From Bdellovibrionaceae bacterium UBA1609 (GTDB lineage: Bacteria > Bdellovibrionota > Bdellovibrionia > Bdellovibrionales > UBA1609): a stretch of DNA of 64,000 nucleotides. Under the pieces are notes generated by a model, which saw only the letters and a list, made by a program, of their open reading frames with translations, made no database searches and was not told the DNA's origin. How positions within the stretch are numbered: the first letter of the stretch is position 1; every line of letters begins with the position of its first letter. Both the position numbers and the translations under genes were made by a program. Shown piece by piece: positions 51,158 through 61,348 of the stretch. The stretch lies in contig DCMZ01000017.1 in NCBI GenBank assembly GCA_002321895.1, positions 274,428 to 338,427 of the forward strand. The letters are read 5' to 3'.

Positions 51158-54100
51158 CTAGGTGTGAGCCGGAGCTCCACCCATTCCGCCGGGAAGCGCT
51201 GAAAAGGTTTCCACCTGTTCTTCTTCCACATGGACCTTCCAACGCTTGTAAGTTCCCAATCCTGTACCGGCTGGGATCAAGCGACCCATAATGATGTTCT
51301 CCTTAAGACCACCCAAACTATCTGTTTTAGAGTTAAGAGCAGCCTCTGTAAGAACTTTTGTCGTCTCCTGGAAGGATGCAGCACTAATCCAAGAATCAGT
51401 ACTTAGAGAAACCTTAGTGATACCTAAAAGAAGAGGCTCTGCAGTAGCTGGCTGACCACCTTCATTCATCACTTTTTCGTTCTCCTCTTCGAAAGCAAAC
51501 TTATCCACTTGCTCATCGTTAAGGAAAGTTGAATCTCCAGGATCTACGACTTTCACCTTACGCAACATCTGACGAACAATCACTTCGATATGGCGGTCAT
51601 TAATGGCAACACCCTGTAACCGGTAAACTTCTTGAATTTCATTTACCAGATAAGACGAGAGCTCTTTATCACCGAGAACAGCAAGAATGTCGTGCGGGTT
51701 TGTAGGACCTTCCATAAGGGCCTCACCAGCTTTCACAAACTCACCTTCACGGACGGCAACGTGCTTACCCGAAGGAATCAAGTACTCTTTTTGCTCACCA
51801 ATCTCAGGAGTCACAATAACTCTTTGCTTGCCTTTTACATCTTTACCAAAAGTCACATAACCATCGATTTCAGAAATGATCGAAGCTTCTTTAGGGTTAC
51901 GAGCTTCAAACAATTCAGCCACTCGAGGTAGACCACCCGTAATATCACGAGTCTTAGTCGTCTCTCTGTGAATTTTGGCTATAATGTCTCCGGAATGAAC
52001 TTCTACAGAATCATTCACCAATAACTGAGCTCCCACTGGAATTACATATCTAGCAGGAATGTCTCGGCCCGGAAGCATGATCACTTCACCATTCGCATCT
52101 CTAATGTGAACAGTTGGTTTCTCAGAAAGACCCTTAGCCTCAGTAATTACCTTAGTGGCAAATCCCGTCACTGGATCCACCTGCTCAGCCATTGAAACAC
52201 CTTCTTCGATAGCTTCGTACATTACCTTTCCAGAAACTTCAGAAACAATTGGGTTAGAATAAGGATCCCATTCCGCAATTGTTGTTCCTGCCTCAACCTT
52301 GTCTCCTTCTTTGATGCTTAAGATGGCACCATAAACAAGACCAAAGTACTCACGCTCTCTTCCGTTCTCGTCCACTACAATGATGCGACCATTTCGATTC
52401 ATCACAACTAGCTTTCCATCACGGTTAGTCACATGCATTACGTCTTCAAATTTAATAGTTCCAGCATGACGAGTGGTATGAACAGATTGCTCAACTGCAC
52501 GAGAAGCTGTACCACCCAAGTGGAACGTTCTCATGGTTAGCTGTGTACCCGGCTCACCGATGGATTGAGCAGCAATAATTCCTACCGCCTCACCCAGATT
52601 CACCGTAGCCCCACGAGCTAAATCTCGACCATAACATTTTACGCAAACTCCACGCTTTGTTCTACAAGTCAAAGGTGATCTTACGTAAACCACATCTACA
52701 CCAGCTTCGTTCACTTTTTCCACTACCGATTCAGTGATCTCTTCACCAGCCGGACAAATAACGTTGTCGTTATAAGGATCAGTAATATCCTTAAGAGCCG
52801 TACGACCTAAAATTCGATCCCCTAGCTCTTGAATCACTTCCCCACCTTCTGTAAGCGGGCGCAACTCCATACCGTCATCTGTGCCACAGTCCATAGCTGT
52901 TACAATAATATCTTGAGCAACATCCACTAGACGTCGAGTTAAATAACCCGAGTTAGCCGTCTTAAGAGCTGTATCGGCTAGACCTTTACGAGCACCGTGA
53001 GTGGAGATAAAGTACTGAAGCACTGAAAGACCTTCACGGAAGTTTGCCGTAATTGGCGTTTCAATAATTTCACCAGAAGGTTTGGCCATTAGACCCCGCA
53101 TTCCAGCTAACTGACGAATCTGAGCGGCACTACCACGAGCACCAGAGTCAGCCATGATGAAAATGGAGTTAAACGAATCGTCTTTTACTTGCTCTCCATT
53201 GACGTTGAACTCTTGAGTTTCAATCATCGTCATCATCTCTTTGGCAACTTTATCAGCCGTCTGAGCCCAAATATCCACAACTTTGTTGTAGCGCTCACCA
53301 TCAGTGATAAGCCCTTCATCATACTGGTTACGAATTTCATTCACGTCTTTTTCAGCGGCTTCCAACATTGTTGTTTTAGATTCCGGAATAAGCATGTCAT
53401 CAACACAAATAGAAATCCCTGCAAGAGTTGAGTATTTGAAACCCATCTCCATAATTTTATCAGCAAGAATAACTGTTGCTTTGGCTCCCGCATGACGGAA
53501 TGAAGTGTCAATTAGGTTTGCCAATGACTTTTTTGACATCACTTTATTCACTTGATCCCAAGGCACTTCTGAAGGAACGATATCTCCAAAAATAGCTCGA
53601 CCTACTGTGGTTTCAATGATTTTCCCACTGATACGCACTTTACAAGCAGCCTGAAGATCAATTCGTCCCTCTTCATGAGCATAGATGACCTCTTGAACAC
53701 TTACGAACGTACGCCCTTCGCCTTTAGCTCCAGGACGTAAACGAGTCATCCAATAGCAACCCAAAACAATATCCTGAGTAGGATTAATAATTGGCTTACC
53801 ATTCGCTGGACTCAAAATGTTGTTTGTTGACATCATCAATACACGAGCTTCCACTTGCGCTTCTAGCGAAAGGGGAACGTGAACAGCCATTTGGTCACCA
53901 TCAAAGTCAGCGTTAAAAGCTGTACAAACTAGAGGGTGAAGACGAATAGCCTTTCCTTCGTGTAAAACAGGTTCGAAAGCCTGAATACCAAGTCTATGAA
54001 GAGTCGGAGCTCGGTTTAGCATAACTGGATGTTCTTTAACCACTTCGGAAAGAATATCCCACACCTCTACAGTTTCCTGCTCAACCAATCTTTTCGCTTG

Positions 54101-55285
54101 CTTAATAGTTGAAGCAAACCCACGTTCTTCTAATTTATTATAAATAAACGGCTTGAAGAGTTCTAAGGCCATTTTTTTAGGAAGACCACACTGGTGCAAT
54201 CTCAATTCTGGGCCCACAACAATAACTGAACGACCAGAATAATCCACCCGTTTACCAAGAAGATTCTGACGGAATCGACCTTGCTTACCTTTTAACATAT
54301 CACTCAACGAGCGAAGAGGGCGACGGTTAGGACCGGTAAAAGTCTTTCCTCGACGTCCATTATCAAGAAGGGCATCAACGGCTTCTTGCAACATTCTTTT
54401 TTCGTTACGAATAATGATATGTGGAGCGTTTAACTCTTGTAAGCGCTTCAAACGATTATTTCTGTTAATCACTCGACGATATAGATCATTCAAATCAGAT
54501 GTAGCAAATCTACCGCCATCCAAAGGAACAAGAGGACGAAGATCTGGCGGAATGACAGGAAGTACATCCATCATCATCCACTCTGGTTTGTTTACTGAGC
54601 CTTTAATGGCTTCCGTAACTTTAAGTCGTTTTGTAAGCTTTTTTGTACCAGCCTCAGACTTAACTTCTTTTAACTCAATACGAAGTTTTCGAGATAAATA
54701 CTCTGGATCCACTTTCTTAAGTAAATCAAGAATAGCTTCACCACCCATACCGGCTTTAAAGTTCGGACCGTACTGATCCAAAGCCGCTTGATAAGCTTCT
54801 TCTGTCAAAACCTGATCTTCGATCAAATCCGTTTCCATCGGATCAACGACTACATAGGCTTCGCAATAAAGAACCTTTTCAACATCCTTTAAAGTCATAT
54901 CCAACAAGCTACCGATACGACTTGGAAGTGATCGCAAAAACCAAATATGAGCCACTGGAGAAGCCAGATCAATATGACCTAATCTTTCCCGACGAACTTT
55001 AGATTGAGTCACTTCGACGCCGCATTTTTCGCAAACGACGCCTCTATATTTCATACGTTTATATTTACCACAAAGACATTCATAGTCTTTGATGGGACCA
55101 AATATTTTGGCACAAAAAAGACCATCGCGCTCTGGCTTGAAGGTTCTGTAGTTAATGGTTTCAGGTTTTTTAACTTCACCAAACGACCATTCCCGAATCA
55201 TTTCAGGAGAAGCTAAAGAGATTCGAACAGCATCAAAGCTCAACGGATCTTTCGGTTTGTCTAAAAAGTTTAATAGATCTTTCAA
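51158..55285 (-). CDS. rpoC: RNA polymerase beta' subunit
   Basis: A 1375-residue beta' subunit. The N-terminal zinc ribbon (CLCGKYKRMKYRGVVCEKCG), the catalytic NADFDGDQMAVHVP with three Mg-binding aspartates, the bridge-helix region (GARKGLADTALKTANSGYLTRRLVDV) and the second zinc site (CRTKRGVCVKCYG) are all present. The start is TTG with TAGGAG six bases upstream; no ATG fits. It lies 13 nt after rpoB. Confidence 0.99.
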   Translation of the reverse strand: MKDLLNFLDKPKDPLSFDAVRISLASPEMIREWSFGEVKKPETINYRTFKPERDGLFCAKIFGPIKDYECLCGKYKRMKYRGVVCEKCGVEVTQSKVRRERLGHIDLASPVAHIWFLRSLPSRIGSLLDMTLKDVEKVLYCEAYVVVDPMETDLIEDQVLTEEAYQAALDQYGPNFKAGMGGEAILDLLKKVDPEYLSRKLRIELKEVKSEAGTKKLTKRLKVTEAIKGSVNKPEWMMMDVLPVIPPDLRPLVPLDGGRFATSDLNDLYRRVINRNNRLKRLQELNAPHIIIRNEKRMLQEAVDALLDNGRRGKTFTGPNRRPLRSLSDMLKGKQGRFRQNLLGKRVDYSGRSVIVVGPELRLHQCGLPKKMALELFKPFIYNKLEERGFASTIKQAKRLVEQETVEVWDILSEVVKEHPVMLNRAPTLHRLGIQAFEPVLHEGKAIRLHPLVCTAFNADFDGDQMAVHVPLSLEAQVEARVLMMSTNNILSPANGKPIINPTQDIVLGCYWMTRLRPGAKGEGRTFVSVQEVIYAHEEGRIDLQAACKVRISGKIIETTVGRAIFGDIVPSEVPWDQVNKVMSKKSLANLIDTSFRHAGAKATVILADKIMEMGFKYSTLAGISICVDDMLIPESKTTMLEAAEKDVNEIRNQYDEGLITDGERYNKVVDIWAQTADKVAKEMMTMIETQEFNVNGEQVKDDSFNSIFIMADSGARGSAAQIRQLAGMRGLMAKPSGEIIETPITANFREGLSVLQYFISTHGARKGLADTALKTANSGYLTRRLVDVAQDIIVTAMDCGTDDGMELRPLTEGGEVIQELGDRILGRTALKDITDPYNDNVICPAGEEITESVVEKVNEAGVDVVYVRSPLTCRTKRGVCVKCYGRDLARGATVNLGEAVGIIAAQSIGEPGTQLTMRTFHLGGTASRAVEQSVHTTRHAGTIKFEDVMHVTNRDGKLVVMNRNGRIIVVDENGREREYFGLVYGAILSIKEGDKVEAGTTIAEWDPYSNPIVSEVSGKVMYEAIEEGVSMAEQVDPVTGFATKVITEAKGLSEKPTVHIRDANGEVIMLPGRDIPARYVIPVGAQLLVNDSVEVHSGDIIAKIHRETTKTRDITGGLPRVAELFEARNPKEASIISEIDGYVTFGKDVKGKQRVIVTPEIGEQKEYLIPSGKHVAVREGEFVKAGEALMEGPTNPHDILAVLGDKELSSYLVNEIQEVYRLQGVAINDRHIEVIVRQMLRKVKVVDPGDSTFLNDEQVDKFAFEEENEKVMNEGGQPATAEPLLLGITKVSLSTDSWISAASFQETTKVLTEAALNSKTDSLGGLKENIIMGRLIPAGTGLGTYKRWKVHVEEEQVETFSALPGGMGGAPAHT

Positions 55286-55298
55286 GGCCTACTCCTAC

Positions 55299-58200
55299 TT
55301 ATTGTTGCAATGGTTGTTCGTTGTCGGCCACAGTTTTAGGGGCCTCAGTCAAAATATCAGATTCCATAAGCTCAACATTCAATGCCAAACTCTGAAGCTC
55401 TTTAACAAGTACGTTAAAGGATTCTGGTAAACCTGGCTCAAGTACGTTTTCGCCCTTAACGATGCTTTCATACATTCGCGTTCTCCCAGCAACATCATCT
55501 GATTTTACAGTTAAGAACTCCTGAAGTGCATAAGCAGCACCATAAGCCTCGATAGCCCAAACTTCCATCTCTCCTAGTCTCTGACCGCCGAATTGAGCTT
55601 TACCACCCAAAGGTTGCTGGGAAACTAGTGAGTAAGGACCAATGGATCGAGCATGGATTTTCTCTTCCACTAAGTGATGTAGTTTAAGCATATACATGAT
55701 TCCTACAGTCACTGGGTTTTGAAACATCTCTCCAGAACGTCCATCAAAAAGCATTGTTTGACCGGTCTGAGGATATTCAGCACGATTTAACAAATCTTTA
55801 ACATCCGTCTCTTTGGCTCCATCAAAAACTGGTGTAGCTAAATGAATTCCATCCTTACCTTGTCGTAAAAACTTCTTCACAGAGTCAGTGTCTGCATTGT
55901 CAATTTTCTGATCAAACTTTCTATTATTAAAAACTTTCTTGAGTGTAGTACGAGCACTGTCTTCGTTAAAGTTCTCTAACTCAGCAGCCAATTGCTTACC
56001 GAGCCCATGAGCAGCCCATCCCAAGTGAATCTCAAGAATCTGACCGATATTCATACGAGAAGGTACACCTAGTGGGTTTAAAACCATATCCACTGGAGTT
56101 CCATCAGCCATATAAGGCATATCCTCAACAGGCATCACCCGAGAAACCACACCTTTGTTTCCGTGACGTCCGGCAAATTTATCTCCGACTTGGAGCTTAC
56201 GCTTAATTGCTACGTAAACCTTTACCATTTTAATCACGCCCGGAGGCAACTCATCACCTTTACGGAGACGATCAATTTTCTCGTTAAACACCATTTTAAC
56301 AGCTTCAAGCTGATTTCGTGCGCCATCCATAATACGAGTGACTTGAAATTCAAGCTCACCTTCCAAAGGAATGTATGGAAGCAGTTCAAATGGAACAGAT
56401 TCCAAATCCTCTGATGCAATAGTTTGACCTTTTTCAAGCAACTTCTCGGTTCCATCTTCTGATAGCAAAACACCAGCAGTAGTTTGACCGATTAGAATAC
56501 CTTTTAGCTTATCAAGCGCGTTGTTTTTAATAACGTTTTGCTCAACAGCTAAGTCTTTCTCAAGTTTCTTTTTCTTTTCATCGATGATGACCTGAAGTCG
56601 CTCATCGTTCTCAGCGCCATCTCGGCTGTAAACTTGAGCGTCAATGACCGTTCCAGTTACACCAGATGGTACTCTCAAAGAGGTATCGCGAACATCGCCG
56701 GCCTTTTCACCAAAGATCGCGCGAAGAAGCTTTTCTTCTGGAGAAAGCTGAGTCTCACCCTTAGGAGTCACCTTACCAACAAGAATATCTCCAGGCGTAA
56801 CTTCAGCACCAATTCTAATAACACCCGATGAATCGAGATCTTTAAGTGCTTCTTCACCAACATTGGCAATATCTCGAGAAACTTCCTCTTTACCTAATTT
56901 TGTATCACGAGCAACACACTCAAATTCTTCAATATGAACAGAGGTATAAGTATCGTCTTTGATGAGTCTTTCAGAAATTAAGATAGAATCCTCAAAGTTG
57001 TATCCCTGCCAAGGCGTGAAAGCGACCAAGATATTCTGCCCTAGAGCCAATTCACCATATTCTGTCGAAGGACCATCAGCAATGATATCACCACGAGAAA
57101 CGGCATCACCCACTTTTACAATCGGGTGCTGGTTAAAACAGGTATTCTGGTTTGTTCTCTGATATTTAGTTAAGTTGTAAATATCAACGTTGGCTCCAAG
57201 CGCGCCACCTTTTGCCAAACGACGAACAACAATACGTGATGCATCCACTTCTTCAACAACACCGTCGTTAGTACAAACAACACTCGTTCCAGAATCTTTT
57301 GCAACCAATCGCTCTACACCAGTACCTACCAATGGAGCTCTCGCTTTTAATAGAGGAACTGCCTGCCGTTGCATGTTCGATCCCATCAATGCGCGGTTGG
57401 CATCATCATGCTCAAGAAATGGAATTAATGAAGCTGCAATCGAAACAAGCTGAGATGGAGAAACGTCCATTAAACTCACTTTTTCATTATCAACAACTTC
57501 GTATTCACCATTGTGACGGCAAGTAATATTTCCGTCTTTAATATCATCTTCAGAACCGGCAGGAGCAATGTGATGCCCTGTCTCTTCTAATGCAGAAAGA
57601 TAATTCACTTCAGATGAAATTTTTGTTTCGGTTACGTTTCTATAAGGAGTTTCAATAAACCCATACTGATTGATTCTTGCATAAGTTGCTAATGAAGCAA
57701 TCAAACCAATATTCGGTCCCTCAGGAGTTTCGATCGGACAAATTCGACCATAGTGAGTCGGATGTACGTCTCGAACCTCAAACCCAGCACGATCACGAGT
57801 CAAACCACCAGGCCCAAGAGCCGAAAGTCTTCTTTTATGTGTAATTTCAGAAAGAGGGTTTGTTTGATCCATAAACTGTGACAACTGAGAGGATCCAAAG
57901 AATTCCTTAACAACAGCATTCACTGGTTTAGCATTCACTAAATCGTGAGGCATCATGGTTTCTAAATCCTGAAGACTCATTCTTTCACGAATAGCTCGCT
58001 CCATACGAACCAATCCGATTCGATATTGGTTCTCTAATAGCTCACCAACAGATCTTACACGTCGATTACCTAGGTGATCGATGTCATCCACATTTCCGAT
58101 ACCATTTTTCAAATCAATGATAGTCTTAACAACCATCATAATATCTTTTTCAGTAAGAGTTCTATGATCTACGCCACACTCATCAAATGGAATGCTGAAT

Positions 58201-59456
58201 CTGTGATTGATTTTCAAACGACCTACTTCTGACAAATCATAAGTTTCAGGATCAAAGAAAAGTCGAGTAAAGAAATTAGTTGCCGCTTCTTCAGTTGGCG
58301 GCTCACCAGGGCGTAATCTCTTATAGATATCAATGATTGATTCTTCTTTTGTATTCACTTTGTCTACAAGCAAAGTGTTTCTAAAATAAGGGCCGACAGC
58401 TAAACCATCAAAGAAAATAAGATCAAACTCTCTCACTCCAGCTTCGAGAGACTTCTCCAAAATATCTAAGGTCATATCTGTGTTACAGTCGGCGATGATC
58501 TCACCAGTATTTTCATCGATAATTGGCTTTCCAACCACTTTACCTATGAGATCTTCTCTAGATATTTCTATTTCTTTTAAATTAGAAGCTTTTACTTTTT
58601 TAACTACGGCTCTAGTGATTCTACGACCAGCTTTAACGTAAACTTCGCCAGTTTTAGGATCTGCGATGTCCGCAATAGCTCTTTGCCCTTGAAGGCGATC
58701 AATTTCTAAGTCCCGATAAAGCTTTCCATCTTTTCCAGCTCTTACCACATCAATATTGTAGAAAAAGTCCAAAAGTTCCTCGGTAGAGTAACCCAACGCC
58801 TTCAATAAAATTGTGGCCGGGAATTTTCTACGTCGATCAATTCGGACATAAATTAAATCTTTTTGGTCAAATTCAAAATCAAGCCATGATCCACGGTAAG
58901 GAATCACTCTGGCCGAGTAGATCAACTTACCACTTGCCGAGTTTTTACCTCGATCATGGTCAAAGAACACACCTGGTGAACGGTGAAGCTGAGATACAAC
59001 AACACGCTCAGTTCCATTCACAATGAAAGAACCGTTAACGGTCATCAATGGAATTTCACCAAGATACACTTCTTGTTCTTTTACATCTCTTACCGACTTA
59101 GCTTCTGTTTCCTCATCAACATCAAAAACTATCAGTCTCAATGTCACCTTCAAAGGAGCAGCATAAGTCATCCCACGTTGACGACATTCTTCAACGTCGT
59201 ACTTAGGAGTTTCAAGAGCATAGCTTACAAATTCTAAGCTTGCGGTATTATTAAAGTCAGAAATCGGAAAAATCGATTTAAAGACGCCATTTAAACCCGC
59301 CTCGCCGCGACGGTCTGAATCCATCTCTTTCTGCAGAAACTCTTCATAGGAAGTTTTCTGTAGTTCAATAAGATTAGGAATATCAATTAATTGTTCGTTT
59401 CTTTCAAACGAATGGCGAAGTCTCACATTTGAGGCCGTTACTGGAGTTTGACCCAT
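55299..59456 (-). CDS. rpoB: RNA polymerase beta subunit
   Basis: A 1385-residue beta subunit. The rifampicin region ([20 protein letters not shown], then [18 protein letters not shown]) has the sensitive-type residues at the positions of E. coli D516, H526 and S531. The [13 protein letters not shown] block, [15 protein letters not shown] and [20 protein letters not shown]-like end (here EVWAIE) are standard. It follows rplL by 91 nt that hold a strong hairpin. Confidence 0.99.
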   Translation of the reverse strand: [1385 protein letters not shown]

Positions 59457-59494
59457 TTTTTCTCCTTAAAATTTGTCGCTCGCACAAACACCAC

Positions 59495-59517
59495 AGGCGG
59501 AAGCATAACTTCCGCCT
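59495..59517 (-). promoter_or_regulatory. rplL-rpoB intergenic hairpin (attenuator or RNase III site)
   Basis: AGGCGGAAG (59495-59503) and CTTCCGCCT (59509-59517) form a perfect 9-bp stem with a five-base loop. No T run follows. E. coli has an attenuator and an RNase III cleavage hairpin at the same place, which lets ribosomal protein and polymerase output differ. Confidence 0.7.
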
Positions 59518-59547
59518 ATGAAAAATAACTAATAACTGAAAATAAAC

Positions 59548-59925
59548 TTATTTAAGTTCAACAGTTGCGCCGGCTTTCTCAAGAGCTTCCTTGATTTTTT
59601 CGGCTTCGTCCTTAGGCACGCCTTCTTTAACAGCCTTAGGAGCAGCTTCAACTAGTTCTTTAGCTTCTTTCAAGCCAAGACCAGTGATTCCACGTACTTC
59701 TTTAATTACGTTGATTTTTGAAGAACCAGCAGATGCTAGTACAACATCAAAATCAGTTTTCTCTTCAGCAGCAGCACCGCCACCAGCACCAGGAGCAGCA
59801 ACAGCAACCGCAGCAGCAGCAGCACTTACGCCCCACTTGTCTTCAAGAGTAGTAATAAGCTCAGCAAGCTCCATTACAGGCATGTTTGATAGAAAATCTA
59901 CAACTTCGTCTTTAGTTAATGACAT
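59548..59925 (-). CDS. rplL: 50S ribosomal protein L7/L12
   Basis: A 125-residue stalk protein: an N-terminal dimerising helix (VVDFLSNMPVMELAELITTLEDKWGV), an Ala/Gly-rich hinge (about 35-53) and the factor-binding C-terminal domain with VRGITGLGLKEAKELVEAAP. It follows rplJ by 41 nt. Confidence 0.98.
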   Translation of the reverse strand: MSLTKDEVVDFLSNMPVMELAELITTLEDKWGVSAAAAAVAVAAPGAGGGAAAEEKTDFDVVLASAGSSKINVIKEVRGITGLGLKEAKELVEAAPKAVKEGVPKDEAEKIKEALEKAGATVELK

Positions 59926-59966
59926 TTTGTCCTCCGTAAAATTTTAAAATTCTTTAATTTTGTTAT

Positions 59967-60491
59967 TTAATTTCCACTATCTTTTTTAGCAGCAAGTACA
60001 CGTAAAAAACCGCTAGGCACTTCGTTGAGTGTACGCACAAACTTCGTCATTGGCGCAGCCAATGTACCCAGTAACTGTGCACGCAACTCGTCTTTTCCAG
60101 GCAAAGTTGCCAAGAAATTAATTTGAGCTTCGTCCAAACGCTTGCCGGCCATGTAACCCGTTTTAATCTGTAGTTCTTCCACATCTTTGGAAAACTCAGA
60201 CAAGGCTTTAGCAGACGCAGGCGCTTCGCCATAAGCAAAGACAAGTGCATTGGTTCCCGTAAAATCCTCACTTAATGCAGAATCTGCATCCGGATGATCT
60301 TTTAGGGCTAGTTTAGCCAAAGTGTTTCTAACCACTTTCATCTCGGCTTCTATGGGCGTCAGCGTCTTTCTCAGGGTAGTTACCTGTTCGACATTCATTC
60401 CTTTGAAGTCGACTAAGAAAGCCGCTTTAGCTCGTCCAAACCGATCAGAAAGGTTAGAAATCTCTTCAGCTTTTTTCGCTCGTGTCATCAT
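59967..60491 (-). CDS. rplJ: 50S ribosomal protein L10
   Basis: A 174-residue L10, the stalk base. It begins MMTRAKKAEEISNLSDRFGRAKAAFLVDFKGM at ATG 60491 (or 60488), after AGGAGAGG eight bases upstream; the frame to 60518 lies over that ribosome-binding site. Translation is expected to be controlled by the L10 leader upstream. Confidence 0.97.
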   Translation of the reverse strand: MMTRAKKAEEISNLSDRFGRAKAAFLVDFKGMNVEQVTTLRKTLTPIEAEMKVVRNTLAKLALKDHPDADSALSEDFTGTNALVFAYGEAPASAKALSEFSKDVEELQIKTGYMAGKRLDEAQINFLATLPGKDELRAQLLGTLAAPMTKFVRTLNEVPSGFLRVLAAKKDSGN

Positions 60492-60564
60492 ATAGAGACC
60501 TCTCCTTTCTAAAATCATCGGTTCGACAATCTAGAGAGCTTGGAAATTAACGACTGTTAACTTC

Positions 60565-60625
60565 AAAACCGTCTCGGTAGGCATTTTAAGCTCCCCATGA
60601 GCACCTACTGTCTATGACCGTCTTA
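60565..60625 (-). ncRNA. Ribosomal protein L10 leader
   Basis: Upstream of rplJ the minus strand carries GTAGGTGCTC, ATGGG, GAGCTTAAAATG and CCTACCGAGAC. This makes a two-part stem (GTAGG/CCTAC and GCTC/GAGC) with the bulge typical of the L10 leader, to which the L10(L12) complex binds to repress translation. Recognised by eye from the motif pattern; no covariance search was done. Confidence 0.7.
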
Positions 60626-60641
60626 CCAGTTTAAATTCTAA

Positions 60642-61346
60642 TTACCGTTGTACCTGCTGAGCATCCGTAGGATCTACTTTAAGTCCAGGACCCATAGTAG
60701 ATGATAGGTTTATGCTTCGTAGGTAAATACCTTTACTAGATGCTGGCTTCGCTTTAAGAAGTGCACCCATTAAAGTTCCAAAATTATCTTTGAGTTTATC
60801 AGCACCCATGGACTTACGACCGATAGAAGCATGAACAATACCCGCTTTTTCAACACGAAAAGCAAGTTTACCCATTTTCTCTGTCTCAACAGTCTCTTTG
60901 ACCTTCATAGTTACAGTACCCACCTTAGGGTTTGGCATTAAACCACGAGGACCAAGAATCTTTGCCACTTTAGCCACAGTTGCCATCATATCTGGAGTTG
61001 CAATGGCTTTATCAAAATCAAGCCATCCGCCTTTGATCTTCTCAACAAGCTCATCAGATCCAACAAAAAGAGCACCCGCATCTTGAGCTTCTTTCTCTTT
61101 GGGACCTTTTGCAAACACAACAACTCGTACTTCCTTACCTAATCCGTGAGGAAGAGCTACCGCTCCACGTACTTGCTGATCCGATTGCTTAGGGTCAACA
61201 CCCAATCTAATAGAAACATCTACAGATTCATCAAACTTCGCACCTGAAGTTTCAACAACAAGATCTAGAGCTTCTTTCACTCCATAGCGCTTACTACGAT
61301 CTACTTTTTCATTAGCTGCTTTTAATCTTTTTCCTAATTTAGCCAT
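60642..61346 (-). CDS. rplA: 50S ribosomal protein L1
   Basis: A 234-residue L1 with FDESVDVSIRLGVDPKQSDQQVRGAV, LGPRGLMPNPKVGTVT and the C-terminal KGIYLRSINLSSTMGPG. It forms the mobile L1 stalk at the E site and in E. coli represses its own operon. It is 2 nt after rplK. Confidence 0.98.
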   Translation of the reverse strand: MAKLGKRLKAANEKVDRSKRYGVKEALDLVVETSGAKFDESVDVSIRLGVDPKQSDQQVRGAVALPHGLGKEVRVVVFAKGPKEKEAQDAGALFVGSDELVEKIKGGWLDFDKAIATPDMMATVAKVAKILGPRGLMPNPKVGTVTMKVKETVETEKMGKLAFRVEKAGIVHASIGRKSMGADKLKDNFGTLMGALLKAKPASSKGIYLRSINLSSTMGPGLKVDPTDAQQVQR

Positions 61347-61348
61347 GA

